Below, piece by piece: positions 29,901 to 41,200 of a stretch of 64,000 nt of DNA. The position numbers were made by a program, and so were the translations under genes. The notes under the pieces are model-generated. The model had not been told where the DNA came from and ran no database searches. It saw nothing but the letters and a program-made list of their open reading frames with translations. The DNA is taken from assembly GCF_030936135.1 (NCBI RefSeq), contig NW_026777096.1:124001-188000 (forward strand), written 5' to 3'. The stretch's first letter is position 1, and the number at the start of each line of letters is the position of its first letter. This DNA is from Gavia stellata. Its lineage: Eukaryota; Chordata; Aves; Gaviiformes; Gaviidae.

Positions 29901-32900
29901 GTTGAGGGAGGTGATCGGGGCGGTGAGGCCACACCTGGAGACCTGAGTCCACTTCTGGGCTCCGCAGTCCAAGAGAGACTTGGACATACTGGAGAATGTC
30001 CAACGAAGGGCCACCAAGACGATGAAGGGACTGGAGAGGCTGAGAGCTGGGAGTGGTTGCTCAGAGAGGTGGTGGCATCTCCATCGTTGGAGATACTCAA
30101 AAAGCCGTTGGGTCACGCTCTTGGCCAAGCCGCTCTCGGTGATCTACTTGAGGAGATGGTTGGACCAGATGACCTTGGAGGTCCCATCCTGCCTCAACCA
30201 ACCTGTGGTTGTCCCAGAACAAGACCCTGATGTGCTTCTTTCCCCCAGGCTTCATCAAAGTCCTGCTCTACATGGCCTTCATGACCATCATGATCAAAGT
30301 CCACACCTTCCCGCTCTTTGCCATCCGCCCCATGTACCTGGCGATGAGGTGAGTTGACTTGGGCACGGCCTCCGGCACGGCTGCTGGCACGCCATCGGTT
30401 TGATCCCACCGGTTCCTTGTCTTCTTCCAGGCAGTTTAAGAAAGCGGTGACAGATGCCATCATGTCCCGCCGGGCCATCCGCAACATGAACACGCTGTGA
30501 GTAACGTGGAGAACGCGGCTTCCACCCCTTCCCGGGCACTTTGAGCTCTGTTGACATCTCCTCGGTGGTTGCTTTGGAGGTGGAATCCAGCTAAAAAACC
30601 CCAAATTCGAGGAAAATGCCTCATTTGCCGCACAGGAAAGAGGACAGAAGGACCTCGTAGGGTGACGGGGTCATGGATATCTCAAGCTCCTCCTGCCAAA
30701 TACCTTAATTTAACCAAAAATCTGGTGGATAACGGCGAGGAGGAAGGGTTGGCTGGCGGTGGGGAGGACCCAGAAGTCCCGCTACTTGCCCGTGTCCCCC
30801 TCGAACCCCCCTAAAATGTTGGGAAGGGTATTTTTCCCCGGCATTTTCCACCTAATTCTCCTCCCCGTGCAGCTACCCCGACGCCACACCGGAAGAGCTG
30901 CAGGCCATGGACAATGTCTGCATCATCTGCCGCGAGGAGATGGTGACGGGTGCCAAGCGTTTGCCTTGCAACCACATCTTCCACACCAGGTGGGTGAGGA
31001 ACAGGGGTGGCACACGCTTCCTATCCCCTCAATTTTGGCATCTCCGGTGTTTTTGGTGTTCTCGGTGAGGTGGCGGTGAAGTAAGAGCCCCGCTCGGCGG
31101 TTGTGGTGGTGGGGGATGTGTTTTGGGGAGGTCTTTGTCCCCCGCCATGATGTTGCTGTGCCGTTAACGGTGTCTGTCTCCTCTCCAGCTGTCTGCGGTC
31201 GTGGTTCCAGCGCCAGCAGACGTGTCCCACCTGCCGCATGGACGTTCTCCGGGCTTCCCTCCCAGCACAGCCGCCTCCCGAGCCGCCGGAGCAAGCCCCA
31301 CCACCGCCCCAGACACCCCAAGTTCCTCAGCCACCCAACTGTGAGTCTCCTTTGCACCTTGATATCCCCCCGCCGTGGTGGGATGGGTGCCACCAACCGC
31401 CGGTTACCCATCACCGTGCCGGTTGAGCCTTGCCAGGGTTGTTGATCACGGCACTGGAGGAACAAACAGCCAGAGAAGAGGGTTAGGAGGTCGAGTCCCC
31501 GTGGGCGGTGGCGCAAACCGGTGCTATTTCCACCTGTGACGGCTTATGTCCAGGGAAACTCCTGCCGGCACGGTTAAGCCCGGTTATGTGGAATCAGACC
31601 TGTGACCTGGTGTATTCTGGCTGGCTGCGGTGAAGGAAGTTTGGGCGTTTGGGGTTCTCACCCCCCTCTTCTCCCTCTGCAGTTCCCCAGGGAATCCTTC
31701 CCCCCTTCCCCCCGGGAATGTTTCCCTTCTGGCCACCGGTTGGTCCCTTCCCGCCGGTTCCTGGTGTTCAACCTCCCAACGGTGCCGAAAACGCCGCGTC
31801 GAGCTCTGGTGCTGCTTCGTGTGAGTTTTCTCCTGAAATCCGAGGGGTCGGCGCTGCTGAATTGGGGCTCCCTCCTCCCCTGCCACCCTCACATTCCTTT
31901 TGTCGCCGCAGCCGCCAGGCCCAGTGACACCACCAATGCCGGATCAGAAGCCGCGGCGGCAGGGACGGTGCCGGGTCTTCCTTTCCCACCGCCATGGATG
32001 GGAATGCCGTGGCCGCCCCTCTTTGGTAAGCGAGGGATGGGGAAGGATTTTGGGGTTCACCCCCTGGGGCTCTCCCCTCACCCCTATTCTCACCGCAGGC
32101 TTCCCGCCGATGCCGGTGCCGCCAGCTGGCTTTGCCGGCTTGACGGAGGAAGAACTGCGAGCCATGGAGGGCCACGACCGGCAAAACTTGGAAGCGCGGT
32201 TACAGTGTCTACAGAACATCCACACCCTCCTCGACGCCGCCATGGTGCAGATCAACCAATACCTGACGGTCCTGGCCACCATCGGGTAATGTTGCTGGAA
32301 AAAAAGGGGGGATTTTGGGGGTGTCTAGAGCGGACAGGCAAGATTTGGTTACGGCAAAGCCACGCTCTGCCTAAAAGCTCCCCAAAACTGTCCCCAAATT
32401 TGATTTATTGTTTAATTTTCTCCCCCCAGGTCGCCCCGGCCCACCGCTCCCCGGCCCCCCTCCGCCCCCGAGGCCCCTGCCGAAGAACCCGCCCCCCTCC
32501 GCTCGCCCGGCAGCCCTTCGGCACCCGCAGCCGCCGCCGCTGCCGGCTCCACGGCTGCCGCTGGTGCGTGAGGAAGCTACTGGGGGGGGGAAAACACCGG
32601 GAGAGATTGTTGGCAATGTTGTGGGGGGGGAAACGGGCATCTTGGGGGTCCGACTGCCCCCCAAAACCACCACTGTACCTTTTCATAACCATCTCCTTAT
32701 AATTTCTCCGTTGCCAGCTAATTACCGCAGTCGCTAATTCCTGTTTAATTAGCCGCCTGTAGCCCCGGTGTCTGTGTTTTAAAAGCCGAATCCTCCGTTA
32801 AAACACCGCCAGGGAGCCTCTTTTCCTGCAGAACACCAATCCTGAGCCTGGCTTGTGGTTAAAACTGGGTTTACTGGTTTTACCGGAGGCTAAACTGGTG

Positions 32901-33078
32901 CCTTTCCCCTTTACCAGATCCCACTGCACCGGTGGGCGCCGAAGGCTTCACCGCCGAGGAGGAAGAGGAGGTAGAGGACGGCGGCGAAGGCTCGTCCTCG
33001 CTGGACGAACCCGACACAGCGGAGCTCCGCCGCCGCCGGCTACAGAAACTGGCATCGCCGCCGGCAGCCTCGCACTGA
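26955..33078 (+). CDS. SYVN1: Synoviolin, E3 ubiquitin ligase HRD1
   Basis: SYVN1/HRD1 is the membrane E3 ligase and retrotranslocation channel of ER-associated degradation, partnered with SEL1L. Fifteen coding exons give 608 residues (human 617): 26955-27086, 27597-27689, 28139-28291, 28373-28421, 29072-29175, 29288-29414, 30249-30348, 30431-30496, 30873-30989, 31189-31340, 31683-31820, 31912-32025, 32099-32285, 32430-32563, 32918-33078. The N-terminal half is a bundle of membrane helices ([62 protein letters not shown]). The RING-H2 finger follows at about residues 290-330 ([31 protein letters not shown]) with every zinc ligand present. Then come a Pro-rich region ([12 protein letters not shown]) and a C-terminal helix ([18 protein letters not shown]). 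Acceptor at 26940 leaves 14 bases of 5' UTR before the ATG. Confidence 0.98.
27820..28075. repeat. 41-base minisatellite in SYVN1 intron
   Basis: About six copies of a unit of about 41 bases around GAGAGGCCTTTGGTGCCATT followed by a G run and TTTTGAA. Confidence 0.85.
29560..30228 (+). mobile_element. CR1 LINE 3' fragment
   Basis: Plus-strand copy of the 3' part of a CR1 non-LTR retrotransposon. It matches the family along most of its length: TCCAGAGGGACCTTTTCCAG, GAGGCCACACCTGGAGA, GTCCAACGAAGGGCCACCAA, TTGCTCAGAGAGGTGGTGGC and GTTGGACCAGATGACCTTGG. A block between the GAGAGGCTGAGAG and TTGCTCAGAGAG segments is deleted, and the 5' end is cut off in the reverse transcriptase region. It is old, with many base changes, and lies in a SYVN1 intron in the gene's sense. 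Confidence 0.93.
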
Positions 33079-34835
33079 CGCCCGCCGGTTGTGCCACAGA
33101 CGCGCCGCGGACGCCGTTTCGGGAGTGCTGACCCCTCGTCCTCGGCGTTTCCGGACCCTCGGACGCTGCGAGCCAGACAGCCTTTTTTTCCCCTCGTTTT
33201 CCACCAAAACCCCCAACCGGAAGCAAAACCGGTTCCCGGCTACGCCCGTTGGCACCCCTGAAACATAGTTGGCCCATTTTTCCGTGACACCGTGGCAAAC
33301 AGCTGCGTTTCTTGACCTTTTTCCCCCTTTTGCCCTGTTTTCACCCCAAATCTCTCTACCTCTCCAGTGAGCCGGGATCCGGTGGGTGTTTCAGAGCCGG
33401 TGGTTGCATGTTTTGGGGTAACTGCGCCCGTTTCGGGGCGGTAATTAAGGACAGGGAGTTTGATTGTGGTGACGGTGATCAAGTGAGTGCCAGTGCCACT
33501 TGAAATTGCTCAAAATCACCCGTTTTTAACCCAAAGTCTTCTCCCGATGCTCCCGGCTGCGGAGCGGGTTGTCACCGGTGGCGTCAACACGGCCAAAACT
33601 GCCTCAAGCTGCGTCCGCTTTGAGTTGCCGCCGCTTTACCGTGGTACCGGTGATTTTGGGGCGCCCCCCGGCTTTCCCCATCACCCCCCTCGTTAGCAGG
33701 CGAGCTCATTAACAGTATTAACCCACCACGCCCTGGGAAAGCCGCTTCCCGCACCGAAATACCCTCCCTTGAAGCCCAGCGGGGGAACCACGGTGCCAGT
33801 CGGCGCCTCTCCGGCACCGCACGGCAACTCAATAAACCCCAGAATCCTCCGCCTGACCCCGACCAGTCCCTAACTGGTGCCACGGGGCGCCCAAACTGGT
33901 TTTTACTGGTTTTCCTCTGCCGACGGCGCCGGGAGGTGGGGTTTTTTTGGTCTCCTTTGGTCACCTTCCACCTCCCAACTGCCAGATTTTCGCCTCATTT
34001 CCTTTGCCGGCAGTCGGTGATGGCTCTGGCGCTGCACCGGCAAGGCGACACCGTGCCGGCAAGGCACCGCTGGCGCCTGTGCCGAAAAAAATCCAGCGCC
34101 ATCTCCTCTTCCACCGCGTTTCTTCTCCGCTCCAGGGACGCCACGACTCTTCAGTGCCTCTTTGAACCGCAAAGGGCTTCGAGGAGCCCACATATCTCAG
34201 GGAAAAAAATAAAACCGCGTTCGGAGACAGCGGCAACCGAAGCGTTTTGGGGCGGAAAACGTCAATGTTTGCACCAAAACCGGTGGCGGCAAGAGGACGG
34301 CATGGGGTGAGGAGCCGGCAGCGGGGGATTTTTTTTTTGGAGAGGGAGGAGCGGGAATGGTCACTTTTGGTAACGAGGCTGATTTTCTTCTCCCTACCCT
34401 TAAATTTTTGGCTCGCGTTGCCCAGAACTTGAGTGTATTAACGAGGAGTTTCGCAATAACGAAGCGGTGATGGGCAAACGTCAAGGAGCCGCTTTGGGGA
34501 GTGGATTTTTTAACCCCCCCTTTTTTTTTTTTTTAAGCATTTTGAACCAAAATCATGAAGTTTTGTGGCCGGTTCTGTTTGACATTGGGTTTGGTTTTTT
34601 TGGTGGATTCCTCAAAATTCCCTTCGTTTTGGGGTGGAAACCACGGGGCGAGAACGAAGACACACAGGCGACGGGGCTGGGGCCACTTGACCCCAGAATT
34701 GCTCCCTTTCACCCCAAAAGCTTTTCCTTTCCCTTTTGGGTGGCGTCGGCGGAATTATTTAATTTGTAAATAATGTATAATTTTTTAATAGCTTAATTGT
34801 AAATACAGCGGAATAAAGGTTGCAGTAAAGCTCGG
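33079..34835 (+). other. SYVN1: SYVN1 3' UTR with two poly(A) signals
   Basis: AATAAA occurs at about 33830 and at 34812-34817. The second is followed within 20-30 bases by the next gene's GC-rich promoter, so it is probably the main end. The UTR would be about 750 or 1740 bases long. Confidence 0.7.
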
Positions 34836-34839
34836 CGCT

Positions 34840-35202
34840 CTTCCCTTGGTCAAGACGGGGGGTGGCCGCTCTAGGCCCCGACCCTGGCTCTATGGTGCTC
34901 AACGGGCCGTGGGTCCCGCTCGGCGGGTCAAGAGCCGGTTGACCGCTCTGGTCCGTCTCCCCGCGCTGTCTCTATGGTGGTCGCGGGGCCTCATGGCCGC
35001 TCCGGTCCCTCTTCCCGCCGCGTCTCTATGGCTTCGGAGGAGAAGCCGGAAGTCGCTCTAGCCCGCTGCCGCAGCTCTATGGTGTGCCTCTCTATGCCTC
35101 CTCCCGCCCCGCAGGCGGCGCTGCTCTGGCCCGCCGCCTCCCCTGGCTGGTTCATCCGGGTCCCGGCGCCGCGCATGCGCGCTGGGGTGGCGGCGCGGCG
35201 AG
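34840..35202 (+). promoter_or_regulatory. Promoter of PRPF39 paralogue
   Basis: GC-rich block with a perfect NRF1 palindrome GCGCATGCGC at 35171-35180, 22 bases before the ATG. It also holds at least four spaced copies of CTCTATGG (near 34889, 34971, 35023 and 35079), a loose tandem pattern of about 55-80 bases. Only about 20 bases separate it from the SYVN1 poly(A) signal. Confidence 0.6.
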
Positions 35203-38200
35203 ATGGCGGCGGAGGGGCCGGAGGCTCCGGCCAGCCCGGGCCGCGGTGGGGCCGAGGGGGCGCTGGGGGACGGCGGAGACGGCGGCACCGGCCCCGCCGG
35301 TGAGCCGGAGGGTGAGGCGGAGAGGGTCTGAGGCGGGTGGGGGGGCGTTAGGGGGGGTGAGATGAGGTAAAGCGGGGGGGGCCTGAGGGGAATTGGGGGG
35401 GGGGGGGGGGGCTGTGGGGCAGGTTTGGGGGCGGATGGGACGTGTGGGGGGCACTGGGGATCAATCGGGGGGGTGGCTGTGGGGCAGGGGGATGTGGGGG
35501 GTGTGGGGGGCACTGGGGATCAATCGGGGGGGGCTGTGGGGCAGGTTTGGGGGCGGATGGGACGTGTGGGGGGCACTGGGGATCAATCGGGGGGGGAGGC
35601 TGTGGGGCAGGTTTGGGGGCGGATGGGACGTGTGGGGGGCACTGGGGATCAATCGGGGGGGGCTGTGGGGCAGGTTTGGGGGCGGATGGGACGTGTGGGG
35701 GGCACTGGGGATCAATCGGGGGGGGGGGCTGTGGGGCAGGTTTGGGAGCGGATGGGACGTGTGGGGGGCACTGGGGATCAATCGGGGGGGCGGCTGTGGG
35801 GCAGGGGGATGTGGGGGGTGTGGGGCTGAGAGTAGAGATTAATGGGGTGGGATGGGATTGGGGTGCGGTCATGAGGCACAAAGCGGGAGGGGGGCAGAGC
35901 CAGTGGGTGATGGAGGGGCTGTGGGGTGCCCCCAAGGGACCCCAGTCACGCTCCTGGGTCCCCCCACCCATGGGGCGAGGGCACCCATCGCTAACGGTGC
36001 GTCATCGCGTGTCCCCCCCCAGCCCCCGTGGCAGAGCTGCCGCCCCCCTCCCCCCAGCACCACCCAGGAGGAGCACAGCGACGCTGCCGCGCCCCCCCCC
36101 CGTCCCACAGAGCTGCAACGGCGCCGCCGCCCCCCCTGAGCCCGAGGAGCCCCCCCCGGCCGCCCCCGAGGAACCCCCGCCCCCCCCGGGACCCCGAGCC
36201 CCCCGCGGAGGAGCCCCCCCTCACCTACCCCCTCGACTTCGAGAAGTTTTGGCAGGCGGCGCGCAACAACCCCCACGACTTCACCGCCTGGACCGAGCTG
36301 CTGCAGTACGTTGAGCAAGAGGTAATTAAAACCTTCGTTAAGACGTTCTGGCGCTATTAAAACTGTAATTAAAACTCGCCCCAACCTCCTCAGCCCCGTT
36401 AAAATCTTTGTCACAACTCACCCCAGGTCTTCGGCCCCGTTAAACCCTCGTTAAAGCTTGCCCTGAGCCACCGGCCCCGTTAAAACCTTTGTTAAAACTG
36501 AGCTCACTGGTTAAAACTAAAACTCACCCTGAGCTGCTGGTCTCGTTAAAACCTGCGTTAAAACTCATCTTAAGCCATCAGCCTCATTAAAACCCCAATT
36601 AAAATTCACCCCGGCACAAACCACGACTCCGCTGCCCAAGGCTGGTTTTCCTCACGACATGAGTCAATTCCTCATGTGTAATTGTTAACCTTAATTAATA
36701 AATACATTATTAGGAGACCTCAGATACTAAAGTGCTCTTACTGTTGTTACAAAAATGCTTCTTTTTACCCCAAAAACTCCTGCAGAACCACCTCTTCGCC
36801 GCCCGCAAAGCCTTCGACGCCTTCTTCGCCCACTACCCCTACTGCTACGGCTACTGGAAAAAATATGCCGACATGGAGCGTCGCTTCGACTGCAGCCGGG
36901 AGACCGAGGAGGTGTGGTGGGGGGTCCCCGTGCTGGTTTTGGGGTGTCACTCCCTGTTTTCCCCTCTTTGGTGGGCAGATGGGGGTGTTTTGGGGGACCC
37001 TGTGCTATTTTTGGGGTGTCGTCCCTCTTTTTCCCCTCTTTGGTGGGCAGATGGGGGTGTTTTGGGGGTCCCCGGGCTGTTTTGGGGCTCTTTGCGCCAT
37101 TTCTACGCTGCTTTTGCCAGCAACGTGGCGTTTCCGAACCGTTTTGGGGTTTTGATGGCTGGTTTTGCACCTGTTTCCAGCCCCGCTGGAGGCGTTTTGG
37201 GTTGTTTCACCCTATTTTTTGGTGTGGGGCTGGGTACCCTGACCCACTGGGGGTCCCCCATCCCGTGGGGGGAGTCGATGATGCTCAGTGTCCCCCCGGC
37301 AGGTGTTTGAGCGGGGGCTGCAGTCCATCCCCCTCAGCATGGACCTGTGGATCCACTACATCTCTTACCTCCAATCCACCTTGGACATGAATCTTCCGGA
37401 ATCCATCCAAAAAATCCGCGGGTAAGTGCCGGGCGAGGCAGCAAACGTCTCTGGCATCAGCAATCGCCGGGCGAGGCGGCAAATGTCTCCGGCATCAGCA
37501 ATCGCCACACCGGTGCTGCCCGTCTCACCTCCCCGTCTCTCTCCGTTAGTGTCTTTGAGGCGGCGGTGGCAGCAGCCGGTATGGATTTCCGCTCGGATAA
37601 GTTGTGGGAGCTCTACGTGGAGTGGGAACGGGAACAGGGAGACCTGCGAGCTGTCACCGGTATCTACGACCGTGTCCTCTCCATGCCCACGCAGCTCTAC
37701 AACCATCACTGGGAGAAGTACGTAGGCCTTCCGGTGTGGAAAACACCCCGCGGCGGTAAAATGTCCCCTGTGGAAAAGACCGCAGCGGTAAAGTGTCCCC
37801 ACAGAAAATAATACCTACAGTAGTAAAATATCCTGGTGGCAAAATATCCCTGTGGAAAACAGCCGTAGCGGCAAAGTATCCCCGTGGAAAATAATAGCCA
37901 GGGTGGTAAAATACCCATAGGGGCAAAGATCCCCGCGGAAAATAATACCCGTGGCGGTAAGTGCCCATGGTGGCAAAATATCCCCGTGGACAGTAACCGT
38001 GGTGGTAAAACATCCCGGTGGCAAAATATTCCTGTGGAAAATACCCATAGCACTGAAATATCTTTGCAGAAAATAGCTGTGACAGCAAATATCCCTATGG
38101 AAAACACCTGCGGCAATAAAATAGCCCCGTAGAAAATACTGCAGCGGCTTCCCACTTAGTGCCGGGGAAAACCCCACCACCATGGCCAAATCCTCGCCGA

Positions 38201-41200
38201 TCCCTGTCCTGGGACCGCCGGGCGTGGTGTCCCCCCGGCCTTTGACCGCTGTCCCCCCACCAGGTTCAAGGAGCACGTCCTCCACAACCCCCCGAAAGAC
38301 ATCTTGTCCCCGGAGGAGCTTCTCTGGGTCCAATCCAAGCTGGCCACCGATCCCGTGCCGAAACCGCCAGAGCCGGAAGGGACGGAAGCACCGCCGGGAG
38401 AGGATCTACCCCCCGGCGTGGAGGGGAAAGCGGCGGCGGCTGACACGCAGGTAAGCACCCAAAGCGGGGTCCTGGGGGGGGTCTCTGGGGACCCCCCGTT
38501 TCCTACCTGCATCCCATTTAATTCCCAGGATGATCTAGACCAGGAGAAAATCCGGGAGCTGGTGATCTCCATGCGGCAACAAATCTACGCTCAAAACGAG
38601 GCGGAAGTCAGCAAACGCTGGAATTTTGAGGATGGGGTACGTAGGGTTGGATCGACCACCCCGTTATTGCTACGGACACCCCCCCTCAAAATGCCGTCAC
38701 CCCTTTCTCACGCCCGCGCCCCAATTTTTCCGACAGATCAAGCGTCCCTATTTCCACGTGAAGCCACTGGAGAGGGCTCAGCTGCGGAATTGGCGGGATT
38801 ATTTGGATTACGAAATGGCGGCCGGCTCGCACGAACGCACCATCGTCCTCTTCGAACGCTGCGTCATCGCCTGCGCCCTCTACGAAGAGTTTTGGATCAA
38901 GGTGAGACCGCCGCGACGGCCCCCCCGGCCTTTTCCCGCAGCTGGATCCCGTCGCCCCCCCATCCCAAAAAAACCCCAACCCGTATCCCCCCCAAAAAAA
39001 CCCATCCCAAAAAAGAAAAACCCCCGCCCGCCACACAAGAAAATCAGGTTCGTTTGGGGGTTTTTTTTTTAATCCCCCCTCACCCCCCCCGACAGACGGC
39101 GGGGGCTGTTTTTAACTCGTTTCTTCTAAAAACCACCATTCTAACACCCTTTTTTTAAATTCCGCTGCTGCTTTTTTACCCGCCCGCGGCACCTCCCCCT
39201 GCCTAAGAGGGTGCAGGAAATTCGGAAGAGAGGGGTCTTAACGTGAGTGCCCCCCACCCGATCTAGCACATCCCCGCCCGGCCGGGCAGGGGGGGGATGC
39301 TCACGCGTCCGTCTGTCTGTCCCCCCCCCTTTTTCCACCTCTTTTTTTTCCTGCAGTACACCAAATATTTGGAAAATCACACGGTGACGGGGGCCAGGAG
39401 CGTTTTTCAGCGAGCGTGCGGTTATCACCTGCCCAGGAAACCCAACATCCACCTCCTCTGGGCGGCTTTTGAGGAGAAACAAGGTGAGGTAGCCCCGAAA
39501 CGGTCAATTTTTGGGGTGCCAGGGGGGTGGCAGGATCACAAATTGGCCCTTTTTGGGGCGCAGGGGCCATGGCAGGCCCCAAAATGGCCCCATTTTTGAG
39601 CTAGGACACCCCGTTTCACTCCTAAATGCTCCGGTTTTGGGCGGAGAGACCACATTTAGCCCCAAAACACTCCAGTTTTGGGCTGAGACATTGTATTTCA
39701 CCCCAAATTGGTTTTTTTTGGGGGGCTGAGATGACACATATCACCCCAAAACACTCTGGTTTTGGGCTGAGACATCAAACTTCACACCAAAATGCTGTTT
39801 TGGGGCAGAAAAGCTGCGTTTCACCCCAAAACGCTCTGTTCTTGGACTGACACACCGCACTTCACCGCAAAACATTTCTGTTTTGGGGCAGAGGTGTGTT
39901 TCACCCCAACATGCTCCATTTTCAGGTTGAGATGCCATATTTCACCCCAAATTGCTCCTTTTTTTGGGCTGAGATGACTGACTTCATCCCAAAACTCTCC
40001 AGTTTTGGACTGAGATGCTGCATTTTGCCCAAAAATGCTCCATTCTTGGGCTGAGACGTCAAATTTCACCCCAAAACGCTCCCATTTTGGGGTGGTGGAG
40101 ACACATTTCACTCCAAAACGCTCCGTTGTCGGGCAGAGGGGCCGCATTCTGCCCCAAAAAGTGCCGTTTTCGGGCAGTGGGGTTGCATTTCACCCCAAAA
40201 TGCTCCTTTTTTTGGGCTTAGATGCCATATTTCACCTGAAAACTCTCCTCTTTCGGGCTGAGACGTTGAGTTTCACCCCTAAATGCTCCTTTTTCAAGCA
40301 GAGGGGCCACATTTCACCCCAAAACACTCCATTTTTATTTAGCCCCAAAAAACATCCTGTGCTGCCACCAGATTAACCAGGAGGGGACAAGGCCGCACAC
40401 AGGGATCAGCAGCTGCCCCGGGGACCCCCATAACCACCCCGGGGACCCCCATAACGCCCCCATCCCCATGCATGCCCCGCAGGGCAGCTGGAGAAAGCCC
40501 AAACCACTTTATTTAGCCCCAAAACCTGTTCCATGTTACCACTGCTTTAATGGGAAGAGACAGGGCTGCAAGCGAAGCACAGCAGCCACCCCGTGGACGC
40601 CCATAACCACCCCAGGGACCCCCATAACCGCCCCCATCCCCATCTGTGCCCCACAGGGAACCTGCAGGAAGCCTAAACCACTTTATTTCTCCTTAAAATC
40701 CGTCTTGCGTTGCCACTAGATCTAACAGGAGGAGGCGAGGCTGCACGTGGGGACAGCAGCTGCCCCGTGGGACCCCGTAACCGCTCCAGGGACGCCCCTA
40801 ACCACCCCGGGGACCCCCATAACCACCCTCCCCTCCTCATCTCTACTCTCTCCAGGGAATCTGGATGAAGCCCGGCGTATCCTACGCTGCTTCGAGGAGG
40901 TGGTGCCGGGTTTGGCCATGGTCCGGCTGCGCCGCGTCAGCCTGGAACGACGGCAGGGAAACCTGGAGGAGGCGGAGGCACTGCTGCTGGAAGCCATGCA
41001 CGCTAACGAGGGGCTGCCCCTCGCCTCCTTCTACGCCGTCAAATTGGCTCGGCAAGCCTGCAAGGTGCAGAAAAACCTCGGCAAAGCTCGCAAGGTGCTG
41101 GTGGACGCCCTGGAAAAGGATCCGGTGAGGCAGAAAGTACTCGTTAAGGCGCTTCTAAGGAGCACCGGTGGGGGGGTGAGGAGAGGTTGGTGGGCCCCCA

